The notes below the pieces were generated by a model. That model was not told the DNA's origin. It did no database searches and worked only from the letters and a program-made list of their open reading frames with translations. From positions 104,911 to 168,910 of the forward strand of contig NZ_JAAGLT010000020.1 in assembly GCF_010548275.1 (NCBI RefSeq): DNA of 64,000 nt, given 5' to 3'. Source of the DNA: Streptomyces sp. SID12488 (GTDB taxonomy: Bacteria; Actinomycetota; Actinomycetes; Streptomycetales; Streptomycetaceae). Each line of letters starts with the position of its first letter. The stretch's first letter is position 1. This document shows, piece after piece, positions 58,696 through 64,000 of the stretch. A program made the position numbers and the translations under genes.

Positions 58696-59732
58696 CCGGG
58701 CGGAACGGGGAACGTGATGCCGCACAGTCTGCGGATCTCGTCCATCGCCCGGAGTGTGACGACGGATTCGCCCAGAGGGCGCAACGGGGTCTCCCGCAGG
58801 CCCGCGGCGATGCACCGGGCCGCCTCGGCGGCCTCGAAGTGCAGAGCGTCGTGGGCGCTGCGGGGCTCGGAGCGGATCAGCGGGGTGCCGCCGCCGGCGG
58901 GGGCGAGGACGAGGTCGCCGGGCTGGTAGAAGGGGCCGGGCAGGCTGAGGGTGGCCCGGGTGCCCGCGATGGTCGCGGTGGTGGGAGTGTCGCTGAAGAG
59001 GGTGGTGTGGACGACGGCCTGGTTGCCGTGCGGGTCGTGGAGGATCGCGGACGTCTGGCCGTTCACCCCCGAGGGGTGCGGCTGGCCGGAGGCCTGCACC
59101 CGCGCCGGTGCGCCCAGGACCCAGGTGGCCAGTGAGACGGGGTAGGTGCCGAGGTCCAGCAACGGCCCGCCGGCCAGCTCCGGGCGCAGGATGCGGTGCC
59201 CCGGGCCGAAGTGCTCGCCCAGATCTGCCAGGACGGTATGGACGTCGCCGAGGACACCCGATTCGAGGATCTGGCGGACGACGTCGAACTTGGGCAGGAA
59301 GAAGGTCCACAGGGCCTCGGCGCAGAACAGGCCCTGCGCGGCAGCGAGTTCGGAGATCTCGGCGGCCTGGGCGGCGTCCAGCCCGATCGGCTTCTCCACC
59401 AGTGTGTGCTTCCCGCCCTCCAACGCCAGCCGGGCGCAGGCGAGATGGGCGGTGTGCTCGGTGGCGACGTACACGACGTCGACGTCCTCGGCGGCGACCA
59501 GGTCCTCGTACGAGCCGTAGGCGCCGGTTATGCCGTGGCGGTCCGCGAAGTCCTTGGCGCGGGCCGCGTCGCGGGAGGCGACGGCCGTGAACCGCTGGCG
59601 GGTGTGGCGCTGGACGGAGTCCACGAAGCGCTCCGCGATCCAGCCGGTGCCGAGGACACCCCAGCGCAGGGCGGGGGCGTCCATCGGGTCGGGGGTGCGG
59701 GGGAGGGGCAAGGTGGTAGGGAAGGCGGTCAT
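58686..59732 (-). CDS. Gfo/Idh/MocA family oxidoreductase
   Basis: A 348-residue NAD(P)-dependent sugar or polyol dehydrogenase. N-terminal Rossmann motif WGVLGTGWIAERFVDSV (about residues 24-40), VYVATEHTAHLACARLALEGGKHTLVEKPIGL with the signature EKP, and the second domain GGPLLDLGTYPVSLATWVLGAP (catalytic Asp/Tyr-type DLGTY). ATG 59732 with GGAGG 9 nt upstream. Third of three consecutive dehydrogenases on this strand, 45 bp after the previous gene; substrate unknown. Confidence 0.9.
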   Translation of the reverse strand: MTAFPTTLPLPRTPDPMDAPALRWGVLGTGWIAERFVDSVQRHTRQRFTAVASRDAARAKDFADRHGITGAYGSYEDLVAAEDVDVVYVATEHTAHLACARLALEGGKHTLVEKPIGLDAAQAAEISELAAAQGLFCAEALWTFFLPKFDVVRQILESGVLGDVHTVLADLGEHFGPGHRILRPELAGGPLLDLGTYPVSLATWVLGAPARVQASGQPHPSGVNGQTSAILHDPHGNQAVVHTTLFSDTPTTATIAGTRATLSLPGPFYQPGDLVLAPAGGGTPLIRSEPRSAHDALHFEAAEAARCIAAGLRETPLRPLGESVVTLRAMDEIRRLCGITFPVPPGNE

Positions 59733-59777
59733 CGTTCAGACCTCCAGGACCGGGGCGCTGGGGGAGCCGGACATCGG

Positions 59778-60776
59778 TCAGACCTCCGGGACCTGGACGG
59801 GGACGGTCCGGCCGCCGTCCTTCATGGACGCGATGACGGCCTCGGCCACCGCGGAGGCCACCAGCCCGTCGTACGAGGTGGCCAGCGGCGTCGGGTGGCC
59901 CGCGGTCACGGCGTCGGTCCACGCCTGGAGTTCCAGGCGGTAGGCGTCGGCGAAGCGGGGACGCCAGTCGGCCGGGTATCCGGTGGAGCGGGCGCGGGCC
60001 GAGTCGGTCACCAGCCGTGCCGGGTCGGTGAGGGCGAGTGTGCCGTGCTCGCCCGCCACCTCGCAGCGAATGTCGTAGCCGTACCCCGCGTTGAGGAACA
60101 CCTCGGCGGTGGTCAGGACACCGTCGGCCGTGCGCAGCAGCATCAGTTGGGGATCGCGGAGTCCGGCTGTCACCGAGGTGGTGCGCCCCGTGTGCCAGCT
60201 GACCTCGACGATCGGCGAGTCGAGCAGCCACGGTACGGTGTCGAACTCGTGAATGGCCGATCCGGTGACGCTGAACTCGTCGGTGCAGCCGGGTGCGGAG
60301 GACACGCCCCGGCTGACGCAGTGCACGAGCAGGGGAGCCCCGCAACTCCCCGCGGAGACGGCGGATTTCAGCTCGGCGTACGCCGGGTCGAAGCGGCGCA
60401 TGAAGCCCAGGGAGATGAGCCCGCCGCCGGCCTGCCGCTCCTCCCGGACGACCCGTAGGCACGCGTCGAGTGCCGGGGCGAGCGGCTTCTCGCACAGCAC
60501 CGGCTTTCCGGCCCGTACGGCGGCGACGGACAGATCCGCGTGGGTGGAGTCGTGCGAGGCGATGACGACAGCGTCCACGCCCGCGTCCGCGATCAGCGCG
60601 TACGGGTCGTCGGTGGCTCGCGCGCCGGGAACCGTGCCCGCGACGGAGGCCGCACGCTCCTTGTCGATGTCGGCGACCAGCACGACATCGGCACCGGAGA
60701 CCTGACGGTGCAGGGTGGCAACATGGTCGGCGCCCATGTTGCCCGCGCCGATCACACCGATCCGCAGGGTGCTCAT
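59778..60776 (-). CDS. Gfo/Idh/MocA family oxidoreductase (inositol-dehydrogenase-like)
   Basis: A 332-residue dehydrogenase. IGVIGAGNMGADHVATL Rossmann motif at the start, VIASHDSTHADLSVAAVRAGKPVLCEKPLAP signature, LGFMRRFDPAY and SAIHEFDTVPWLL (catalytic His/Asp region HEFDT), as in myo-inositol 2-dehydrogenases. ATG 60776 overlaps the stop of the upstream dehydrogenase (ATGA). It probably oxidises an inositol or pyranose derivative with NAD. Confidence 0.91.
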   Translation of the reverse strand: MSTLRIGVIGAGNMGADHVATLHRQVSGADVVLVADIDKERAASVAGTVPGARATDDPYALIADAGVDAVVIASHDSTHADLSVAAVRAGKPVLCEKPLAPALDACLRVVREERQAGGGLISLGFMRRFDPAYAELKSAVSAGSCGAPLLVHCVSRGVSSAPGCTDEFSVTGSAIHEFDTVPWLLDSPIVEVSWHTGRTTSVTAGLRDPQLMLLRTADGVLTTAEVFLNAGYGYDIRCEVAGEHGTLALTDPARLVTDSARARSTGYPADWRPRFADAYRLELQAWTDAVTAGHPTPLATSYDGLVASAVAEAVIASMKDGGRTVPVQVPEV

Positions 60777-61924
60777 ACCAGGTTCACCCACGTTCCGCTC
60801 TCCACGGACCGCGTCATGGCGTCCACCACGGCCGCGCTGTGCACGGCGTCGTCCAGCCTGGCGCCGTACGGCTTGCCCTCGGCGACGGAGCGCAGGAAGC
60901 GGTACGCCTCGATGACCTTCAGGTCGTCGTAGCTCATGCTGGAGGCCGCGCCGGGCTGGAAGGCGGCGTACTCGCCGGCGCCGGGGCCGACGTACAAGGT
61001 GCTGACGGGCTGGTCCTGATAGCTCGTGCCACGGCTGATGCCCAGTTCGTTCATGCGGCGGAAGTCCCAGAAGACCGCTCCCTTGGTGCCGTGCACCTCG
61101 AAGCCGTAGTTGTTCTGCTCGCCGACGGAGACCCGGCAGGCCTCCAGGACACCCCGGGCGCCGGAGGCGAAGCGCAGCAGGCAGTTGACGTAGTCCTCGT
61201 TCTCGACCGGGCCGAGTTCGCCGCCGGTGGCCAGCGTGTGACCGGCGGTGGCGCCGGTCGGGCGGGCCCGCTCCGGAATGAAGACGGCGGTGTCCGCGGT
61301 CAGGGAGGCGATGTCGCCCAGCAGGAAGCGGGCCAGGTCGGCGCCGTGCGAGGCGAGGTCGCCCAGCACGCCGCTGCCGCCGCGGTCCCGTTCGTAGCGC
61401 CAGGTCAGGGCGCCGTCCGGGTGGGCCGCGTAGTCGCTGAAGAGGCGGACACGGGCGTGGGTGACCGTCCCGAGTTCGCCGGAGGCGATCAGCTCGCGGG
61501 CCGCCTCGACGGCGGGCGCGTTGCGGTAGTTGAAGCCGACCGTGCCCTGCACGCCCGCCGTGGCGATCGCACCGGCGACCGCACTCGCGTCGGCCGTGGT
61601 GAGACCGACCGGCTTCTCGATCCAGATGTGCTTGCCCGCCTCGGCCATCGCGACGCCGATCTCCCGGTGCAGGAAGTTCGGCGCGGTGATGCTCACCGCC
61701 TGCACGCGCGGGTCAGCGACGATGTCGCGCCAGTCACGGGTCGTCGAGGTGAACCCGAACTGCGCGGCGGCCTCCTCGGCCCGGCCCGGCACCTCCTCGG
61801 CGACCGTCACGAGTTGTGGCCGCACGGCCAGCTGCGGGAAGTGGTGCGGGATCCGCGCGTACGCCTGGGTGTGCACCCGCCCCATCCATCCGAAACCCAC
61901 GACGGCGACACCGAGCGAAGTCAC
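60773..61924 (-). CDS. Gfo/Idh/MocA family oxidoreductase
   Basis: A 383-residue dehydrogenase. GTG 61924 gives VTSLGVAVVGFGWMGRVHTQAYARI (Rossmann fold), then ITAPNFLHREIGVAMAEAGKHIWIEKPVGL, VGFNYRNAPAVEAAR, GDLASHGADLARFLLGDI and a C-terminal LKVIEAYRFLRSVAEGKPYG. A longer upstream frame would run through the operators and is not used. First of three dehydrogenase genes, divergent from a LacI regulator. Such gene sets oxidise and isomerise sugars such as inositols or amino sugars. Confidence 0.91.
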   Translation of the reverse strand: MTSLGVAVVGFGWMGRVHTQAYARIPHHFPQLAVRPQLVTVAEEVPGRAEEAAAQFGFTSTTRDWRDIVADPRVQAVSITAPNFLHREIGVAMAEAGKHIWIEKPVGLTTADASAVAGAIATAGVQGTVGFNYRNAPAVEAARELIASGELGTVTHARVRLFSDYAAHPDGALTWRYERDRGGSGVLGDLASHGADLARFLLGDIASLTADTAVFIPERARPTGATAGHTLATGGELGPVENEDYVNCLLRFASGARGVLEACRVSVGEQNNYGFEVHGTKGAVFWDFRRMNELGISRGTSYQDQPVSTLYVGPGAGEYAAFQPGAASSMSYDDLKVIEAYRFLRSVAEGKPYGARLDDAVHSAAVVDAMTRSVESGTWVNLV

Positions 61925-61940
61925 TGTGACTGCCTTTCTT

Positions 61941-61952
61941 TGGACCGGTCCA
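61941..61952. promoter_or_regulatory. LacI-type operator TGGACCGGTCCA
   Basis: Perfect 12-bp palindrome 16 bp upstream of the dehydrogenase start codon. LacI regulators bind CG-centred palindromes of this kind. A related site lies at 62021-62034. Confidence 0.7.
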
Positions 61953-62001
61953 TAAACTGTCTCGGTCACCCTGAGACCCATAATTCCTGATGTCAAGACC
62001 T

Positions 62002-62036
62002 TTGACAGTGAATCCGTCGTATGGAACGGTCCATCC
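62002..62036 (+). promoter_or_regulatory. promoter of a leaderless lacI-family gene
   Basis: TTGACA at 62002-62007 lies exactly at -35 to -30 if transcription starts at the ATG (62037). A weak AACGGT follows after 17 nt. There is no ribosome-binding site upstream of the ATG, so a leaderless message is likely. Confidence 0.45.
62021..62034. promoter_or_regulatory. LacI-type operator ATGGAACGGTCCAT
   Basis: ATGGA/TCCAT arms around ACGG, two bases before the regulator start codon and over its presumed -10. Shares TGGA(A/C)CGGTCCA with 61941-61952. Suggests autorepression. Confidence 0.65.
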
Positions 62037-63059
62037 ATGAGACCTCCGACCATCCGTGACGTGGCCGAACGGGCCGGCGTGTCGAAATCGCTGGTCTCCC
62101 TGGTGCTGCGCGGCTCCGACCAGGTGCGCCCCGAGAGACGGCAGGCCGTGCTGACCGCCGTCGAGGAACTCGGCTACCGACCGAACGCCGCCGCCCGCAG
62201 TCTCAGCGAGCGTCGCACCCGCTCGGTCGGCGTACTGCTGCACGACATGCGCAACCCTTGGTTCGTGGAACTGCTCGACGGACTCAACTCCCGCCTCCAC
62301 GACAGCGGTCTGCACATGCTGCTGGCCGACGGTCACCTCAACCGCCGCCTCGGCGACGATCTCACCCGAACCTTCACGGAGCTGCGGGTCGACGGCCTGA
62401 TCGCCGTCGGCACACTGCCGCCCTCCGAGGCGCTGCGCGCGGCTGCGGCGCAGATTCCCACGGTTGTCGCGGGCGCCCGCGAACCGGCGCTGCCGCGGGT
62501 GGACATCGTCGCCAACGACGACGAACACGGCGCCCGCCTCGCCACCGAACACCTCATCGGCCTCGGTCACCGGCGCATCGCCCACATCGCCGGTCAGGGC
62601 GTCGTCGGCGAACTGCGCCGACGGAGCTTCGAGACGGTCATGCGAGAACACGCACTCGCCGGTCTCGCGACCGTGGAGCAGGGCGATCTGACGGAGGAGG
62701 GCGGCTACCGGGCGATGGTGCGGCTGCTGAATGCCCCGCAGCGGCCGAGCGCCGTCTTCGCCTTCAACGACATCGCCTGCGTTGGCGCCCTGTCCGCGGC
62801 CGAGGAGTCGGGTCTTCAGGTGCCACGAGACCTTTCCCTCGTCGGCTACGACAACACGTACCTCTCGCGCCTGCGCCACCTGTGGCTCACCACGGTCGAC
62901 AACGCCAGCCACGACGTCGGCCGCCGCGCCGCGCAGCACCTCCTTGACCGCATGATGGACCCTGCCCGTCCGGGCGAGACCGTCCTCGCGACACCGACGC
63001 TCGAAGTGCGGGGTACGACGGCACCTCCCGCGACCATGCACTCGACGCCACGCCCTTGA
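62037..63059 (+). CDS. LacI family transcriptional regulator
   Basis: A 340-residue repressor. N-terminal HTH and hinge (MRPPTIRDVAERAGVSKSLVSLVLRGSDQVRPERRQAVLTAVEELGYRPNAAARSLSERRTRSVGVLL), then the type-1 periplasmic-binding-protein-like sensor domain (VDGLIAVGTLPPSEAL, ANDDEHGARLATEHLIGLGHRRIAHIAG, PSAVFAFNDIACVGAL, LSLVGYDNTYLSRL). ATG 62037 lies directly after an operator and lacks a ribosome-binding site. It probably represses the divergent three-dehydrogenase operon until a sugar inducer binds. Confidence 0.94.
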   Translation: MRPPTIRDVAERAGVSKSLVSLVLRGSDQVRPERRQAVLTAVEELGYRPNAAARSLSERRTRSVGVLLHDMRNPWFVELLDGLNSRLHDSGLHMLLADGHLNRRLGDDLTRTFTELRVDGLIAVGTLPPSEALRAAAAQIPTVVAGAREPALPRVDIVANDDEHGARLATEHLIGLGHRRIAHIAGQGVVGELRRRSFETVMREHALAGLATVEQGDLTEEGGYRAMVRLLNAPQRPSAVFAFNDIACVGALSAAEESGLQVPRDLSLVGYDNTYLSRLRHLWLTTVDNASHDVGRRAAQHLLDRMMDPARPGETVLATPTLEVRGTTAPPATMHSTPRP

Positions 63060-63693
63060 CCGGTGTCGCCGCCGTCAGGAACTTCGGGTGTGCGCTGCTG
63101 GGCGTGGCGAAAGCCGCCGCGGCCACGGGATCGCCCCCTTCGGCTCCCGACGGATAGGGCGTCACGATCCCGTGGGTGTTGGGACGGCGGTCCATCAGAG
63201 GGCAAGGGGACGGCCGCCACCGGCGCCACCGCATGTTCAACCGTGAGCGGCCGGCGCTGGTCCCGGGTGGAAGCCTGCCTATCAACATGTCTCGGGGCAG
63301 CCTGGCTGCGCCCTTGCTCGCGGAGAGCCTTTGGCGCTACTTGCGCGGGCAGGCTGCCGTTTCCTCATGATGTGGTCCACGCTTCGTCAAGAGGCCGCTC
63401 CGGTGGCTCGGACTGCGTGTCCTGCGCAGCGCGGCTGCAAGGTCGGACGTAGGCGATGAAATCCCTTCCGGAGGCGGGGACTTGATACGAAACCGTCCGC
63501 CGAGCGGCCAGGGGCGGTCGCCAACGCGGCCGAGGATCGTAGGCGGTTCACAACCTCGTTCCGGCGGCTGGCACCCTCCGCTCATAGGCTGCGGGCTCAG
63601 TCGGAATCCGGAGCGAATCCCCGAATAGGTCGACGGCAATCGATACCCTCACCAACGCCCATCGCACCGAGCGGTGGACAACCGAGAAGTGCT
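63060..63693. other. about 630-bp region without a supported gene
   Basis: All frames here are short or have Trp/Cys/Arg-rich shadow composition. A minus-strand stretch around 63060-63190 looks mildly protein-like (ATPSSAHPKFLTAATPV) but has no start, domain or neighbour support. No regulatory site recognised. Confidence 0.5.
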
Positions 63694-63740
63694 CAAGCCG
63701 TGGTGCCCACCTTCTCGACGCAGGTGGGCACCACGGCTTG
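63694..63740. terminator. strong hairpin downstream of the sugar ABC ATPase gene
   Basis: Perfect 18-bp arms (63694-63711 and 63723-63740) with an 11-nt loop, 27 bp after the stop of the minus-strand ATPase gene. No T-run, as usual in this genus. Confidence 0.8.
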
Positions 63741-63767
63741 GTACTTGAGGAGACAGTGGAGGGCAGT

Positions 63768-64000
63768 TCAGGATGCCCTTTGACCAGCGGCCGAGGTTGG
63801 CGTGGTGAGGTCTTCGGCTTCGGGGAGTCCTTCGACGTCGACGCCGCGGACTTGGGCCAACTCGTGTTTGAGTGCTGCGAGTTCGGCGCCGCCGGCCATG
63901 TGGTTGGTGAGTTCTTCGAGGGTGACCTCGCTGCGGGCGGCGGAGAGTTCCATGGTGCCCAGGCGCAGGACGCTGAAGTGGTCGCCGACCATGTAGGCGT
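63768..64000 (-). CDS. sugar ABC transporter ATP-binding protein, C-terminal end (partial)
   Basis: Only the last 76 residues or so are inside the window; the frame is open to the edge. It reads AYMVGDHFSVLRLGTMELSA, then REEVTLEEL-like SEVTLEELTNHMAGGAELAALKHELAQV. This matches the C-terminal regulatory tail of monosaccharide ABC ATPases (xylose/ribose type), where xxVLRLG and LTxHMAGGxEL are recurrent. No Walker motifs are visible because they lie outside. With the LacI regulator and the dehydrogenases it suggests that an importer for the same sugar lies to the right. Confidence 0.65.
   Translation of the reverse strand, partial: AYMVGDHFSVLRLGTMELSAARSEVTLEELTNHMAGGAELAALKHELAQVRGVDVEGLPEAEDLTTPTSAAGQRAS

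Noticed and set aside
58144..60495. 783-codon minus-strand frame
   Set aside because: Out-of-frame reading of two Gfo/Idh/MocA genes and the transposase remnant; arginine/proline-rich shadow.
63060..63639. several 60-130-codon frames between the LacI gene and the ABC ATPase
   Set aside because: Trp/Cys/Arg-rich shadow composition, no ribosome-binding sites, no motifs.

Overview
The window is high-GC (about 70%) actinobacterial DNA and is almost certainly from a Streptomyces chromosome. The evidence is codon usage with strong third-position GC, frequent GTG starts and 1-4 nt start/stop overlaps, a full-length Streptomyces-type RNA polymerase alpha subunit, two families of GC-rich palindromic repeats of the kind scattered through Streptomyces genomes, and a carbohydrate transporter without its own ATPase. 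No tRNA, rRNA, CRISPR array or intact mobile element was seen.

Layout. (1) 1-5.5 kb: an unrecognised sugar-associated enzyme (partial), a CUT1-type sugar ABC importer (two permeases, one lipoprotein) and a divergent FadR-type GntR regulator, with two dyad sequences between them. (2) 6.0-7.0 kb: a complete rpoA standing alone, without the ribosomal protein genes that normally surround it. (3) 7.2-40.9 kb: a large catabolic island. It holds an oxygenase reductase, two Rieske oxygenase alpha subunits (one with its ferredoxin), an adenylating CoA ligase, three acyl-CoA dehydrogenases, an enoyl-CoA hydratase, two thiolase-family proteins (one paired with a DUF35 zinc-ribbon protein), two SDRs, an MDR oxidoreductase, a complete 2-oxoacid dehydrogenase E1 alpha/E1 beta/E2 set, two PEP-utilising-enzyme homologues, a ribose-type ABC importer and two TetR regulators. 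Together they suggest uptake, ring or side-chain hydroxylation, CoA activation and beta-oxidation-like shortening of a hydrophobic or aromatic compound; the substrate cannot be read from sequence. A degenerate 19-bp motif recurs at four or five promoter regions of this island, including the one between the TetR genes, and may be its operator.

(4) 41-48.4 kb: secreted GH5 glycosidase, secreted propeller-like protein, methyltransferase, pgm and an aminoglycoside-phosphotransferase-like protein. (5) 48.5-57.5 kb: a stress-associated stretch with an MHYT membrane sensor, a KimA-like APC transporter, a SigB/SigF-type sigma factor with a matching promoter, a YihY/BrkB membrane protein, CsbD, a tiny membrane protein, a phospholipase D/cardiolipin synthase-like protein and a PPOX flavoprotein. 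Gene remnants (FAH-type hydrolase, alpha-oxoamine synthase) lie at its left edge. (6) 57.8-58.7 kb: a decayed IS630-type transposase abutting a remnant of an adenylating enzyme. (7) 58.7-64 kb: three Gfo/Idh/MocA dehydrogenases, a divergent, probably leaderless LacI regulator with two operator-like dyads, and the C-terminal end of a sugar ABC ATPase running off the window; this is a sugar or polyol catabolic locus.

Most striking observations: the orphan rpoA; the PEP-utilising enzyme pair, in which the large PPDK-like protein keeps its phosphohistidine and PEP-site motifs but seems to have lost ATP-grasp residues; the shared operator-like motif of the catabolic island; dispersed repeats that have become coding sequence in two genes; and tandem 11-nt repeats between the KimA-like transporter and the sigma factor.
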